Below, piece by piece: positions 36,649-46,368 of a stretch of 64,000 bases of DNA. The position numbers and the translations under genes are program-made. Positions within the stretch are counted from its first letter, which is position 1. Each line of letters begins with the position of its first letter. The notes below the pieces were generated by a model that had not been told where the DNA came from, ran no database searches, and saw only the letters and a program-made list of their open reading frames with translations. Origin of the DNA: Shimia sp. SK013 (GTDB lineage: Bacteria > Pseudomonadota > Alphaproteobacteria > Rhodobacterales > Rhodobacteraceae). The stretch spans positions 1 through 64,000 of the forward strand of contig NZ_LAJH01000026.1 of the NCBI RefSeq assembly GCF_001292625.1, in the 5' to 3' direction.

Positions 36649-37080
36649 CATCTAACGGAGGATTAAGAAAACAAGGTGATTGGCTTGCGCGCGCCGGTCA
36701 GCGTCTATCAAGACGTTGCGTAAGTTGCATTTACGTCACCGCGAACGCTGAGACGCCACGCTCTGTTTGTCATGAGGCGCAAGGCGGACTGTTGTGAGGA
36801 CGAAAGGATGGCGACGCGCTGCCGATCAACCCGTTGGCACTGCAGAAGAAGCGTGGTCACTCAAGCGATGGAATTGGCGGGGCTTCTGCAGGCGCAGCGG
36901 CTGGCAGCGGCGTTTGATGGGCTCGCGTGGCATTCGCCGAAGGCAGCTGGCTGGACCCGCGTCGGGGCACGGGCGCGTCGCAATCGGCGGGTTCTACGAC
37001 GTTGGTACGCTTGCAGCCCTGCGCTTGCCTGCATAGGGTGCGCGAAAGACCACGATGGCTCACATCCGGAGGATCAGCCC

Positions 37081-37599
37081 ATGCATATGAGTGACGAACG
37101 CGAGATTGCCGCCCCGGTGGCAGAGGTTTGGGCGGCGCTGTTGAGCGCGGACACATTGATGGCTTGTGTGCCGGGTGCCAAGGAGGTCACCGGCAATGCC
37201 GAGGACGGGTTTGAGGCCACTGTGGTTCAGAAGGTCGGCCCGGTTAAGGCGACGTTCAAAGGCAACGTCGTGCTGTCTAATCTCGTTGACGGTCAGAGCC
37301 TGACGCTGACCGGTGAGGGCAAAGGCGGCGCGGCAGGTTTTGCCAAAGGCGGCGCGGACGTGACATTGGCGGCCACCGAGGTTGGCACGTTGTTGTCATA
37401 CGAAGTTGACGCCAAGGTTGGTGGCAAGCTGGCGCAATTGGGCAGCCGGTTGATTGACGGCTTTGCCAAGAAGATGGCCGATCAGTTTTTCACCAACTTT
37501 CAGGAAAGCCTGGAAGGTCCGGCAGAAACCCCAGAGACCGAAGAAGCGCCGCAAGAAGGCGAAAAAAAGGGTCTGCTGAAACGCCTTACCGGCGGCTAA
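37081..37599 (+). CDS. CoxG-type SRPBCC protein
   Basis: A 172-residue member of the carbon-monoxide-dehydrogenase subunit G (CoxG) family. The SRPBCC domain (about 1-145) shows IAAPVAEVWAALLSADTLM, the CVPGAKEVTG loop and FAKGGADVTL; an acidic tail (about 146-165) ends in a basic KKGLLKRLTGG. In CO dehydrogenase clusters CoxG recruits the assembly ATPase to the membrane; here no coxMSL genes are near, so it more likely serves another molybdenum hydroxylase or is an orphan. The ATG has GGAGGA 7 nt upstream. Confidence 0.87.
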   Translation: MHMSDEREIAAPVAEVWAALLSADTLMACVPGAKEVTGNAEDGFEATVVQKVGPVKATFKGNVVLSNLVDGQSLTLTGEGKGGAAGFAKGGADVTLAATEVGTLLSYEVDAKVGGKLAQLGSRLIDGFAKKMADQFFTNFQESLEGPAETPETEEAPQEGEKKGLLKRLTGG

Positions 37600-37638
37600 T
37601 GTGCTTTCGGCGCAGCAGCACACATAAGTCGTAAATCG

Positions 37639-37676
37639 CCGGCCCCGCCAATAACGAGCGGGGCCGGTTTGTGTTT
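37639..37676 (+). terminator. Terminator of coxG
   Basis: Perfect 10-bp stem CCGGCCCCGC / GCGGGGCCGG with a 9-nt loop, followed by TTTGTGTTT, 39 nt after the stop. Confidence 0.88.
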
Positions 37677-37789
37677 GGGCGTTGGATGCACAGACACCCC
37701 TGCGTTAGGGCACAAAGTCAGCGTTAGGTTTTGCTCTTGGACTCAGATTTCTGCCTGATAGGCTGCGCTGGTGAGAAAGAGGGGGAGCC

Positions 37790-38719
37790 ATGACAGCGAT
37801 TGTGGACATTCGAGACCTGCGCAAAGTGTATGACGGCGGGTTTGAGGCGCTCAAGGGTATAACTTTGAGCATCCGGGAAGGTGAAATTCTGGCCTTGCTT
37901 GGGCCGAATGGCGCAGGGAAAACCACCCTGATCTCAACAATTTGCGGTATAACCAACCCCAGTTCCGGCGAGGTTACCGTGGGTGGTTTTGACGTGGTCG
38001 AACAATATCGCGGCGCGCGGTCGTTGATCGGGTTGGTGCCGCAGGAAATGAGCCTTGAGCCGTTCACCAAGGTCAAGGATGCGGTGTCTTATTCGCGGGG
38101 TTTGTTTGGTAAGCCGCGCGATGATGCGGCGATTGACAAAATCCTGAAACAGCTGTCGTTGTGGGACAAACGCAATGCGCGCGTTGTCGAACTGTCGGGC
38201 GGCATGAAGCGGCGTGTTCTGATTGCCAAGGCTCTGAGCCATGAGCCGAAGGTGTTGTTTCTCGATGAACCAACGGCGGGCGTGGACGTGGAGTTGCGCA
38301 AGGATATGTGGGACGTGGTGGCCGAACTTAAGGCGCAGGGCGTGACCATCATTCTGACGACGCACTACATCGAAGAAGCTGAGGCGATTGCGGATCGGGT
38401 TGGCGTGATCAACGGCGGACAGTTGTTGCTGGTCGAGGAAAAAGACGCATTGATGCGGCGGTTGGGGCAAAAGACGTTGCAGATCGAATTGCAGGAGCCG
38501 ACGCAGGCCATTCCGGAAACGCTGGCGGGGTATGATCTTGAGCTGGTCAGTGAAGGGCAGGCGTTGCGCTACACTTATGACACGCGCGGTGAAAGCACAG
38601 GCATCACCCGCCTGCTGGGCGATCTGTCGGCTGCGGGTTTGCAGATGCGGGATCTGCTCACGGAGCAATCGAGTTTGGAAGATATTTTTGTCGGTCTGGT
38701 CAAGGAGGGTGCGGCATGA
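37790..38719 (+). CDS. ABC transporter ATP-binding protein (ABC-2 exporter type)
   Basis: ATPase subunit of a two-component exporter, 309 residues. Walker A is GPNGAGKTT, the signature LSGGMKRR, Walker [12 protein letters not shown] with a switch His in TTHYIEEAE. The C-terminal 85 residues after the nucleotide-binding domain form the extra domain common in drug/polysaccharide exporters (DrrA-like). It overlaps the permease gene by 4 nt (ATGA). Cargo is unknown. Confidence 0.93.
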   Translation: MTAIVDIRDLRKVYDGGFEALKGITLSIREGEILALLGPNGAGKTTLISTICGITNPSSGEVTVGGFDVVEQYRGARSLIGLVPQEMSLEPFTKVKDAVSYSRGLFGKPRDDAAIDKILKQLSLWDKRNARVVELSGGMKRRVLIAKALSHEPKVLFLDEPTAGVDVELRKDMWDVVAELKAQGVTIILTTHYIEEAEAIADRVGVINGGQLLLVEEKDALMRRLGQKTLQIELQEPTQAIPETLAGYDLELVSEGQALRYTYDTRGESTGITRLLGDLSAAGLQMRDLLTEQSSLEDIFVGLVKEGAA

Positions 38720-39477
38720 ACTGGGCAGCAGTTTCAGCTATGTATGTCTCTGAGATGACGCGGTTTTTTCGCACCATCGCGCAGAGTTTCATTTCGCCGG
38801 TGATTTCAACGTCGCTGTATTTTGTGGTCTTTGGTGCGGCCATTGGCAGCCGGATTGATCAGGTCGAAGGCGTGAGCTATGGCGCGTTTATCGTTCCGGG
38901 TTTGATCATGCTATCGGTGATGACGCAGGCGATTTCGAATGCGTCCTTTGGCATTTATTTCCCGAAGTTTATCGGCACAATTTACGAGCTGCTTTCAGCA
39001 CCGGTGAACTTTCTGGAGGTGGTTCTGGGCTTTGTCGGGGCCGCGGCCACCAAAGCCCTGTTCATCGGGGTGGTGATTTTGGGCACCGCGTCGCTGTTTG
39101 TGGATATACAAATCCAACACCCGTTTGCGATGGTGCTGTTTTTGCTACTGACGTGCCTGAGTTTCGCGCTTTTTGGCTTTATCATCGGTATTTGGGCGCA
39201 GAACTTTGAGCAGTTGCAGCTGATCCCTTTGTTGGTGATCACGCCGTTGGTGTTTCTGGGCGGGTCGTTTTATTCGATCTCGATGCTGCCGCCGATCTGG
39301 CAGAAAATCACGCTGTTCAATCCGGTGGTCTATCTGATTTCGGGCTTTCGCTGGAGCTTTTTCGGCACGGCGGATGTGCCGGTTGGCCTAAGTTTGCTGG
39401 CAATTGCGGGGTTCACCGCCCTGTGCATGGGTGCGATTTGGTGGATCTTTCGCACTGGTTGGCGCATTCGCAGTTGA
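38716..39477 (+). CDS. ABC-2 type permease
   Basis: Membrane subunit of the exporter, 253 residues with six predicted helices. Typical ABC-2 features: an N-terminal amphipathic stretch ([19 protein letters not shown]), an [21 protein letters not shown] segment, and [20 protein letters not shown] before the last helix. It resembles the NodJ/DrrB group; the substrate cannot be assigned. Translation is coupled to the ATPase and a terminator follows the gene, so these two form a complete unit. Confidence 0.92.
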   Translation: MNWAAVSAMYVSEMTRFFRTIAQSFISPVISTSLYFVVFGAAIGSRIDQVEGVSYGAFIVPGLIMLSVMTQAISNASFGIYFPKFIGTIYELLSAPVNFLEVVLGFVGAAATKALFIGVVILGTASLFVDIQIQHPFAMVLFLLLTCLSFALFGFIIGIWAQNFEQLQLIPLLVITPLVFLGGSFYSISMLPPIWQKITLFNPVVYLISGFRWSFFGTADVPVGLSLLAIAGFTALCMGAIWWIFRTGWRIRS

Positions 39478-39509
39478 TCGGCAAAGATCAGCACAAGACT
39501 CGGCAAATG

Positions 39510-39549
39510 GGCAACGCCTGCGCTTTCCTGCAGGCGTTGCCTTGTTTAA
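39510..39549 (+). terminator. Terminator of the ABC-2 exporter operon
   Basis: Perfect 12-bp stem GGCAACGCCTGC / GCAGGCGTTGCC around an 8-nt loop, followed by TTGTTT, about 33 nt past the permease stop. Confidence 0.9.
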
Positions 39550-39577
39550 CCCTCAGGCGCGCTCTACATCCGAATAC

Positions 39578-40375
39578 ATGAAACGCTGGATACCTTTTCT
39601 CAAATCTGAACCAACTGTTGCTGTGGTGCGCCTGAATGGGGTTATCGCCAGCGGCGCACGTGGTCAGCTCAACGATCAGGCGCTTGGCCCGATCCTTGAG
39701 AAAGCCTTTAGCCGTGGCAAGCCGGCTGCGGTGGTGCTGGAGATCAATTCGCCCGGTGGCAGCCCTGTGCAAAGCGCGCTGATTGGCGCGCGTATTCGTC
39801 GGCTTGCGGAGGAAAAAGAAGTTCCGGTTCTGGCGTTTGTCGAAGATGTGGCTGCGTCGGGTGGGTACTGGCTGGCAGCGGCAGCGGATGAGATTTTTGC
39901 GGATGCCAATTCGGTTGTGGGATCGATCGGGGTTATTTCCGCGGGCTTTGGCGCGCATGTGTTCCTGTCGCGACAAGGGATTGAACGGCGGGTGCATACG
40001 GCAGGCGGCAGCAAGTCGATGCTGGACCCGTTCCGTCCAGAAAAAGAAGAAGACGTCGCGCGGCTGAAGCGATTGCTCGGCCAGATTCATGGAAATTTCA
40101 TCGAACACGTGCAAAGCCGTCGTGGCGACAAGCTCGACAAAAGCGAAGATCTGTTTACCGGCGAAATCTGGGCAGGCTCGGATGCGGTGGATTTGGGGCT
40201 GATCGACGGGATTGGTCACATGATGCCAGTGTTGAAAGAGCGGTTTGGAGACAAAGTAAAGCTGCGCCGCTATGGCGTTCGGAGATCGGTGTTCCAACGG
40301 TTTGGTGCAACGCTGGCGCAGGACGCGCTATCAGGTATTGAGGAGCGTGCGGAATACGCGCGCTTTGGGTTGTAG
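39578..40375 (+). CDS. S49 family serine peptidase (SppA/SohB type)
   Basis: Signal-peptide-peptidase-like protease, 265 residues. Seen: AVVRLNGVIASG, LEINSPGGSPVQSA and the nucleophile Ser in VAASGGYWLAAAAD, then SVVGSIGVI and the DLGLIDGIG end of the fold. It is a short, single-domain form. No clear N-terminal membrane helix is present with the ATG at 39578, which follows the terminator of the preceding operon; a longer in-frame opening that crosses that terminator is rejected. A small Cys4 protein follows 2 nt after the stop. Confidence 0.88.
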   Translation: MKRWIPFLKSEPTVAVVRLNGVIASGARGQLNDQALGPILEKAFSRGKPAAVVLEINSPGGSPVQSALIGARIRRLAEEKEVPVLAFVEDVAASGGYWLAAAADEIFADANSVVGSIGVISAGFGAHVFLSRQGIERRVHTAGGSKSMLDPFRPEKEEDVARLKRLLGQIHGNFIEHVQSRRGDKLDKSEDLFTGEIWAGSDAVDLGLIDGIGHMMPVLKERFGDKVKLRRYGVRRSVFQRFGATLAQDALSGIEERAEYARFGL

Positions 40376-40377
40376 GC

Positions 40378-40545
40378 GTGATCTCAAAAATAGTTTTATT
40401 GTTTTTGGCTGGCATGGCCGTGCTGGCGATGTTCGGCAAGTTGCGCTATCCGGGTCAGAAGCAATTGAATGCTGCTAAGTGTCAGAATTGCGGACGTTTT
40501 AAGATCGGCAAAGGCCCTTGCGGCTGCCGAAAAGGCAAAGGGTAA
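40378..40545 (+). CDS. Small membrane protein with Cys4 zinc-ribbon-like tail (55 aa)
   Basis: Starts at GTG 40378, 2 nt after the peptidase stop, and ends 3 nt before the exchanger gene. Residues 3-20 are one hydrophobic helix (KIVLLFLAGMAVLAMFG). The tail is basic and holds four cysteines as CQNC (35, 38) and CGC (48, 50), a spacing suited to a small metal-binding ribbon. The gapless fit between two genes and the regular codon use support translation. The family is unknown to me; a role tied to the S49 peptidase or the exchanger is only suggested by position. Confidence 0.72.
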   Translation: MISKIVLLFLAGMAVLAMFGKLRYPGQKQLNAAKCQNCGRFKIGKGPCGCRKGKG

Positions 40546-40548
40546 CGC

Positions 40549-41505
40549 ATGGAGTGGCTGTACATCTCGCTCGGACTTGTGATCCTGCTTTTGGCAGGGG
40601 ACGCACTTGTACGTGGCGCGGTGAATTTGTCTTTGCGGATCGGCATTCCGGCGCTGATTGTTTCGTTGACGATTGTCGCGTTCGGCACCTCGGCGCCGGA
40701 GCTGTTGATATCGCTGCAAGCGGCGTTGAAAAATGCGCCGGGCATTGCGCTTGGCAATGTGGTGGGCTCCAATATCGCCAACGTTCTGTTGGTGCTGGGT
40801 GTGCCGGCGGCGATGACCACGTTGCACACGTCTGGTAGTGAAACGCGTCGCAGCTTTGTTTTCATGATATTTGGCACAGTCTTGTTCATCGGATTGGCGG
40901 CTTGTGGTGTTTTTACCTTCTGGTCCGGTGTGATCCTTTTGATCGCTTTGGCGGTGATGCTGCTGGACGCGATGCGCAGCGCACATCAACACCGCAAAGA
41001 GGCGGCCGCCGCCTGCGCACTTGAGGACGACGAAGACGTTGAAGGCGCCGATCCCGATATGCCTTGGTGGCGTATTATTGTGTTTCTTCTGCTTGGGTTG
41101 ATCGGTTTGCCTTTGGGCGCGGATCTTATGGTGGACAATGCGGAAATCATCGCACGGCGATATGGTGTGAGTGATACCGTGATTGGCCTTACACTGGTTG
41201 CGCTGGGCACATCCCTGCCAGAGTTGGCCACGACAGTTATGGCGGCATTGCGCCGTCAGGCGGACGTGGCGTTGGGCAACGTGATCGGGTCCAACATGTT
41301 CAACCTGCTTGCGATCATCGGGATCACCTCGATTGTGCATCCGATTGCCGTGGACCCGGATTTCCTCGAATTTGACATGTGGGTCATGTTGGCAGCTTCG
41401 CTGATGTTGATTCCATTTGTTTTCATGAAGCGCGACATCACCCGTGTGTGGGGTGTCACCTTTACCGCACTTTACGTGTTGTTCATTTTGATTACGCTGA
41501 ACTGA
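40549..41505 (+). CDS. Calcium/sodium exchanger (CaCA family, YrbG-like)
   Basis: Inner-membrane cation antiporter, 318 residues, about ten helices. The two inverted alpha repeats are plain: GTSAPELLISLQAAL with GNVVGSNIANV in the first half and GTSLPELATTVMAAL with GNVIGSNMFNLL in the second; the Glu of each GTSxPE binds the cation. The central loop is acidic (LEDDEDVEGADPD). It probably exchanges Ca2+ for Na+ or H+. It follows the Cys4 protein by 3 nt, so cotranscription is likely. Confidence 0.93.
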   Translation: MEWLYISLGLVILLLAGDALVRGAVNLSLRIGIPALIVSLTIVAFGTSAPELLISLQAALKNAPGIALGNVVGSNIANVLLVLGVPAAMTTLHTSGSETRRSFVFMIFGTVLFIGLAACGVFTFWSGVILLIALAVMLLDAMRSAHQHRKEAAAACALEDDEDVEGADPDMPWWRIIVFLLLGLIGLPLGADLMVDNAEIIARRYGVSDTVIGLTLVALGTSLPELATTVMAALRRQADVALGNVIGSNMFNLLAIIGITSIVHPIAVDPDFLEFDMWVMLAASLMLIPFVFMKRDITRVWGVTFTALYVLFILITLN

Positions 41506-41527
41506 CCCAGCAGTGGCAGGAGGCAAG

Positions 41528-42307
41528 ATGAAACGGGCATTGGTGACCGGAGCAGGCAAACGGCTTGGCCGCGCGATGGCGTTGTATCTGGCGGACCGCG
41601 GGTTTGATGTGGCGGTTCATTTCTCCGGATCAGAGCAGGCTGCAGAAGACACAGCCGCAGACATCCGTGCCAAAGGCCAGAAGGCGGTCACGCTACAGGC
41701 CGACCTGTTGGTAGAAAATGAGATGCAGGCGCTGTTCCCGCGGGCCAGTGCGGCGTTGGGTGGGCCGATCACCTGCCTTGTGAACAATGCGTCGATCTTT
41801 GAACATGACACAGTGCAGACCGCGTCTCGAGCGAGCTGGGACCGGCATATGGAAAGCAATTTGAGAGCGCCCTATGTGCTGACGCAGGCGATGGCGGCGC
41901 AGGGGTTGGTGCCGGAGGTAGACGCCGAAGGCGAGCCGGTGGCCGCAGCGTTGGTGGTCAACATGCTGGACCAGAGGGTGCGCAAGCTGACGCCGGATTT
42001 CTCAACCTATACGCTGGCCAAAATGGGGCTCTGGGCGTTAACGCAAACGACGGCGCAGGGGTTGGCGCCCGCAATCCGAGTAAATGCGATCGGGCCAGGG
42101 CCGACCTTGCAGGGCGCGCGGCAATCCGCGGCGCAGTTTGAGGCGCAACGAAAGAGCACGGTTTTGGGGCGCGGCGTTGACTCAAACGACATCTGCGCGG
42201 CGTTGGGATACTTGCTGGACGCATCGACGGTCACGGGCCAGTTGATCTGTGTCGACGGTGGGCAGCATCTTGGTTGGCAGACGCCAGATGTGATGGGACC
42301 GGAGTGA
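41528..42307 (+). CDS. SDR related to pteridine reductase / FolM
   Basis: Short-chain reductase of 259 residues. Seen: cofactor motif TGAGKRLGRA, an HFSGSEQAAED segment in place of the usual second-strand acidic residue (NADPH preference), NNASIFEHD, the catalytic Tyr-Lys in YTLAKMGL, and the C-terminal GGQHLGWQTPDV. The GKRLGRA motif and the terminal GGQHLGW are typical of pteridine reductases and dihydromonapterin reductase (FolM). It may thus reduce a pterin or dihydrofolate. The ATG at 41528 has GGAGG 5 nt upstream. It is followed by the long AT-rich gap before uvrC. Confidence 0.82.
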   Translation: MKRALVTGAGKRLGRAMALYLADRGFDVAVHFSGSEQAAEDTAADIRAKGQKAVTLQADLLVENEMQALFPRASAALGGPITCLVNNASIFEHDTVQTASRASWDRHMESNLRAPYVLTQAMAAQGLVPEVDAEGEPVAAALVVNMLDQRVRKLTPDFSTYTLAKMGLWALTQTTAQGLAPAIRVNAIGPGPTLQGARQSAAQFEAQRKSTVLGRGVDSNDICAALGYLLDASTVTGQLICVDGGQHLGWQTPDVMGPE

Positions 42308-42672
42308 CGGAGGGGCAACTTTCGACTGAGTCGGAGGCACGAATTGTTGACCGCCCCCCGCTTTGTATTTGCAGTTAAACTTGCACCTGCGCTGCAAGTT
42401 TTGCACTCGTTAAGAAACTGTTAGGAAACTGTTACCTTTTCTACAATGTTTTCAACCATTTGGAAGGGAGTCAAAAAAGTATCGTTTAAAAACAATGGAT
42501 TATATAATTGCCTATTTTTTGTGCAAATTGCTGAAATGGGCCAAAAACAACGAAAAAATCAGGATGCAGGAAAGTTATCTCCAAACTTATCCACAGGTTC
42601 GGTGGATTTGTTTTCTCTTGAAACTAAATCCCGAAGATTGCAGCCGCCCTCAAAGAATCATATTTTAAAGAC
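42308..42672. other. AT-rich intergenic region upstream of uvrC
   Basis: 365 bp without a supported gene. It holds a 9-bp inverted repeat (42377-42385 / 42393-42401), a tandem AAACTGTTA pair near 42410-42430, an AT-rich core (17 G/C in 42481-42540), and a perfect DnaA box TTATCCACA at 42587-42595 with a weaker copy at 42575-42583. A 76-codon frame (42446-42676) crosses it but has no ribosome binding site and an atypical composition. Confidence 0.6.
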
Positions 42673-44547
42673 ATGAGTGAGCAGACCCCAAAAGAGACTG
42701 ACACCCCGACGGGTTATGCCCGCATTCAGGGTTATTTGAAAACGTTGGACGGCTCGCCAGGCGTCTATCGGATGTTGGATGGTGAAAGCCGCGTGCTTTA
42801 CGTTGGTAAGGCGCGCAATTTGCGGGCGCGGGTGAGCAATTATTCCCGACCGGGAACTCACACTGGTCGGATCGCGCGAATGATCTCGGAAACCGCGTCG
42901 ATGATGTTTCTCACGACCAAGACGGAGACCGAGGCGCTGCTTTTGGAGCAGAACCTGATCAAGCAGCTTAAGCCGAAGTACAACGTGCTGCTGCGGGACG
43001 ACAAAAGCTTTCCCAATATTCTGGTGAGTGGCGCGCATGACTTTGCCCAGATCAAAAAGCATCGTGGTGCGAAGAAAGAAAAGGGCAACTATTATGGGCC
43101 GTTTGCCAATGCCGGTGCGGTTACCCGGACGCTGAACCAGTTGCAGAAGGTGTTCTTGCTGCGAAACTGTTCGGACTCGATGTTTGAGAGCCGAACACGA
43201 CCCTGCCTTTTGTATCAGATCAAGCGGTGCTCTGCGCCTTGTGTCGGCAAGATCAGCATCGAGGATTATGCAACCAGCGTGCGTGACGCAGAGCGGTTTT
43301 TGTCGGGGCGATCCACGCAGATCCAAGAAGCCTTGGCGGGGCAGATGCAAGACGCGTCAGAGGCGATGGAGTTCGAGCGGGCGGCGGCATTGCGGGATCG
43401 CATTCGGGCACTGACGGCGGTTCAGGCCACGCAGGGGATCAACCCGCGCGGGGTGGCCGAGGCCGATGTGATTGCTCTGCATCTGGAGAATGGTCAGGCC
43501 TGTGTGCAGGTGTTTTTCATTCGCGCCAATCAGAACTGGGGCAACCACGATTACTATCCACGTGTGGGTGCCGATGTGGATGCCGCCGAAGTGCTGGAAG
43601 CCTTTGTCGGGCAGTTTTACGACACCAAGGAACCGCCGCGGCAATTGATTCTGAGCCATCCGATCGAGAACGCGGACCTGATGGCAGAAGCTTTGAGCGG
43701 CAAGTTGGGGCGGAAGGTAGAAATTCTGGTGCCGAAGCGGGGTGAGAAAGCCGAGTTGGTCAGTGGCGCGGCACGCAATGCCCGCGAAAGCCTTGCGCGC
43801 AAAATGAGCGAGACTGCGACGCAGGCGAAGTTGCTGCGTGGCGTGGCAGAGGCGTTTGATCTCGAAAGCCCGCCGCAGCGCATCGAAGTGTACGACAACA
43901 GCCACATTCAGGGGACCAATGCGGTGGGCGGCATGATTGTCGCGGGCCCCGAGGGGTTCATGAAAAACAGCTATCGCAAGTTTAACATCAAAGGCGAAAG
44001 CCTGACGCCTGGCGATGACTTTGGCATGATGAAAGAGGTGCTTGAGCGGCGGTTCAAGCGGCTTCTTAAGGAAGATCCGGATCGGGACAAAGGCATGTGG
44101 CCGGACTTGCTGTTGATCGACGGCGGTGCGGGTCAAGTGAGTGCTGTGCATGAGATCATGGCAGAGTTCGGCGTTGAAGACATTCCAATGGTCGGCGTGG
44201 CCAAGGGGGTGGACCGCGATCACGGCAAAGAGGAATTCCACCGGATCGGCAAACGCGTGATGGCGCTTAGGCGCAATGATCCGGTTCTGTATTTTGTTCA
44301 GCGCCTTCGGGACGAAGCGCACAGGTTTGCGATTGGCACACATCGAGCCAAGCGGGCGAAGGCCATTGGGGCAACGCCGCTGGATGACGTGCCTGGCGTG
44401 GGCGCGACCCGTAAGCGGGCGTTGTTGGCGCATTTTGGCAGCGCCAAGGCGGTGAGCCGGGCCAATCTGGCGGATTTGAAAGCGGTGGACGGGGTGTCTG
44501 ATGCGCTTGCGGAAGCGATCTATGACTATTTCCACGAGGGCGGCTGA
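42673..44547 (+). CDS. uvrC: Excinuclease ABC subunit C
   Basis: Dual endonuclease of nucleotide excision repair, making both cuts beside a UvrAB-marked lesion. 624 residues. Order: GIY-YIG domain (about 25-105; GVYRMLD then [14 protein letters not shown]), a Cys cluster ([17 protein letters not shown]), UVR motif (about 215-250, [15 protein letters not shown]), RNase H-like domain with the Asp residues ([23 protein letters not shown]) and C-terminal helix-hairpin-helix repeats ([18 protein letters not shown]). The ATG has only a weak ribosome binding site. It converges on xerC. Confidence 0.97.
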   Translation: MSEQTPKETDTPTGYARIQGYLKTLDGSPGVYRMLDGESRVLYVGKARNLRARVSNYSRPGTHTGRIARMISETASMMFLTTKTETEALLLEQNLIKQLKPKYNVLLRDDKSFPNILVSGAHDFAQIKKHRGAKKEKGNYYGPFANAGAVTRTLNQLQKVFLLRNCSDSMFESRTRPCLLYQIKRCSAPCVGKISIEDYATSVRDAERFLSGRSTQIQEALAGQMQDASEAMEFERAAALRDRIRALTAVQATQGINPRGVAEADVIALHLENGQACVQVFFIRANQNWGNHDYYPRVGADVDAAEVLEAFVGQFYDTKEPPRQLILSHPIENADLMAEALSGKLGRKVEILVPKRGEKAELVSGAARNARESLARKMSETATQAKLLRGVAEAFDLESPPQRIEVYDNSHIQGTNAVGGMIVAGPEGFMKNSYRKFNIKGESLTPGDDFGMMKEVLERRFKRLLKEDPDRDKGMWPDLLLIDGGAGQVSAVHEIMAEFGVEDIPMVGVAKGVDRDHGKEEFHRIGKRVMALRRNDPVLYFVQRLRDEAHRFAIGTHRAKRAKAIGATPLDDVPGVGATRKRALLAHFGSAKAVSRANLADLKAVDGVSDALAEAIYDYFHEGG

Positions 44548-44557
44548 GATCGCTGGC

Positions 44558-45472
44558 TTAGGCCTTGGGATGCGCTTTGTTGTAGACATCCATCAGGTGT
44601 GCTGTGTCGACCTGCGTATAAGCTTGCGTTGTTGACAGAGACGCGTGGCCAAGAAGCTCCTGAATGGTGCGTAGATCACCACCAGCCGCCAAAAGATGTG
44701 TCGCAAAGCTGTGGCGCATGGCATGCGGGGTGGCCGTAGCGGGCAGGCCGAGCTGCATGCGCGTTTGCTGCATAGCCTTTTGGACCGCACGCGGGCCAAG
44801 GGCTGCGCCGCGCACGCCGCGAAACAGCGCCATATCGGGGGTGATCTCGACCGGACAGAGGCGGACGTAGGCATCAACCGCATCACGGGCTGCATCGATC
44901 ACCGGCACCACGCGCTCTTTGCCGCCCTTACCAATAATACGAAGCGAAGCAGGTAAGGGCACGTCAGCGCCGGTCAATCCCAGCGCTTCGGATATGCGCA
45001 AGCCGCAGCCATAGAGCAGGGTTATCACCGCAGTGTCACGCGCGCCCACCCAATCACTTTGGGATTGCAGCTCGACTGTGTCGATCACTGCTTTGGCGGC
45101 GTCTTCGGCTAGCGGACGCGGCAGTTTGGCCTGAAACTTGGGTGCGCGGGTGGACAGCACGGCGGTTGGGTCGAATCCTTCGCGATCCGCCAGCCAGCGA
45201 TAGAAACTTTTGACGGCGGACAGTTTGCGCGCCAGAGAGCGTGCAGAAAGTCCATCGGCGCGTTCGGATGCCATCCAGCTGCGCATGTCCGGAACACCGA
45301 TCTGTGTCAGCGGGCCAAGGCCTTGTTGCGCGCCTTTGTGCAACGTCATGAACGTTAGGTAGTCAATGAGATCGCGTTGATAGGCGATCAGAGTGTTTTC
45401 CGACGCGCCCGACAGCGCGGCCCGATGGGTCAGGAATGTGGCAAGGGCTTCGCGGGCAGCGGGGCTGATCAC
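44558..45472 (-). CDS. xerC: Tyrosine recombinase XerC
   Basis: Chromosome-dimer resolution recombinase, 304 residues. N-terminal SAM-like core-binding domain (about 5-95); catalytic domain with Arg in YGCGLRISE, HAMRHSF (His, Arg), the LGHASLSTTQ His and nucleophile Tyr in AYTQV. The GTG start overlaps the stop of the DUF484 gene, the arrangement typical of chromosomal xerC rather than a phage integrase; no attachment site or prophage genes are near. Confidence 0.94.
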   Translation of the reverse strand: MISPAAREALATFLTHRAALSGASENTLIAYQRDLIDYLTFMTLHKGAQQGLGPLTQIGVPDMRSWMASERADGLSARSLARKLSAVKSFYRWLADREGFDPTAVLSTRAPKFQAKLPRPLAEDAAKAVIDTVELQSQSDWVGARDTAVITLLYGCGLRISEALGLTGADVPLPASLRIIGKGGKERVVPVIDAARDAVDAYVRLCPVEITPDMALFRGVRGAALGPRAVQKAMQQTRMQLGLPATATPHAMRHSFATHLLAAGGDLRTIQELLGHASLSTTQAYTQVDTAHLMDVYNKAHPKA

Positions 45473-46179
45473 GACAACCAGCGACGCATGGCCCGTTCAA
45501 ACACACCGGCAAAGAACGCCAGCAGATCCGCGCCTTGCTGTGGCGTGAACTGATGCGGGTCCTCGGCACCCATCACGAGCATGCCGGGCAGGCGGCCTTC
45601 GCCCAGGTCAAGTCGCAGGCAAGCCTCGGACCGGATCCAGTCGGCGTCTTCGCCATAGACGGCTTCGGCGCCGGTTTGCAATTGGCGCAGTGTAATCTGG
45701 CGCGCGGGCATAGAGCGCCCGCCGGTCAGGTAGCCGTCAATAAAGCCGGGTTCCGCCACTGAGAGCACATCGCCCAAGCTTTGGATATTGGCATCCGTGG
45801 TGGTGTCCTGTTCGGTTTCCAGCACCAAACGCACCGAATCGACGCGCAGAATGTCGGCAACTTCGCTGCCAAGTTCGCGTAGGAAACTTTCGAAATCTAC
45901 GGGATCAAGCATGCGCAGAATGGCGCGGTGCACCTGATTGGTGCCGGCCAGATTGTCATAAGCCGCTGCAATCACGCTGCGGTGGGTGTCTTCCAGACGG
46001 TCCAGCCGTGCCTCAAGCCGCTCCATAGCGATGCCACGCAGATCGACGATGTTGCCGCCCATGGTCTTTTCATTCGCGGCGATCAGCGCGCGCATGAGAT
46101 CGCGGTCTTCGAGAATCACATCGGGTTGCGAAATGATTTTATCACGCAGGGTGTCGTCAATCTGTGGAGTGCTGCTCAT
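45469..46179 (-). CDS. DUF484 family protein
   Basis: A 236-residue DUF484 protein: an N-terminal coiled region (about 10-75: LRDKIISQPDVILEDRDLM, then ERLEARLDRLED) and a GAF-like domain (about 85-235). The family is almost always encoded directly before xerC and its function is unsettled. Here the stop overlaps the xerC GTG, so translation is coupled. Divergent from priA, with a duplicated GGCCTCGG (46247-46254, 46260-46267) in the gap. Confidence 0.9.
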   Translation of the reverse strand: MSSTPQIDDTLRDKIISQPDVILEDRDLMRALIAANEKTMGGNIVDLRGIAMERLEARLDRLEDTHRSVIAAAYDNLAGTNQVHRAILRMLDPVDFESFLRELGSEVADILRVDSVRLVLETEQDTTTDANIQSLGDVLSVAEPGFIDGYLTGGRSMPARQITLRQLQTGAEAVYGEDADWIRSEACLRLDLGEGRLPGMLVMGAEDPHQFTPQQGADLLAFFAGVFERAMRRWLS

Positions 46180-46368
46180 GTCGGTGCCATTTTAGGTCGT
46201 TGGCGGCACTTTAGCAGAGCCGCGCCGCGAATGCCGCAACTTTTTTGGCCTCGGTTAATGGCCTCGGCGCAGGATCGCTGTCTTGCCTTTGCGGCCTAGA
46301 TCGCCATGCTTGAAATTTCGTTGGGAATGACGTTTCTGGCGGTGGAAATCAAACCGGATTAAGAAACG

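Larger units (their letters stand above)
36521..37080. other. 560-bp intergenic region between maoC and coxG
   Basis: The first 130 bp hold the two IclR-type palindromes and extra half-sites. From about 36660 to 37060 I see no gene: several frames are open, but none has a ribosome binding site or a recognisable protein, and the frame in phase with coxG gives an Arg/Trp-rich product. It might be a decayed gene. No repeat or RNA fold was recognised. Confidence 0.5.

Noticed and set aside
40396-41559. 387-codon minus-strand frame opposite the Ca/Na exchanger
   Set aside because: Antisense composition; covers the exchanger, whose alpha repeats are unambiguous.
42446-42676. 76-codon frame ending in the uvrC start
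   Set aside because: No ribosome binding site, composition unlike neighbours, and it runs through the AT-rich regulatory region.
44558-45472. xerC as a phage or island integrase
   Set aside because: It is coupled to DUF484, the standard chromosomal xerC context, and no mobile genes, att repeats or tRNA are near.
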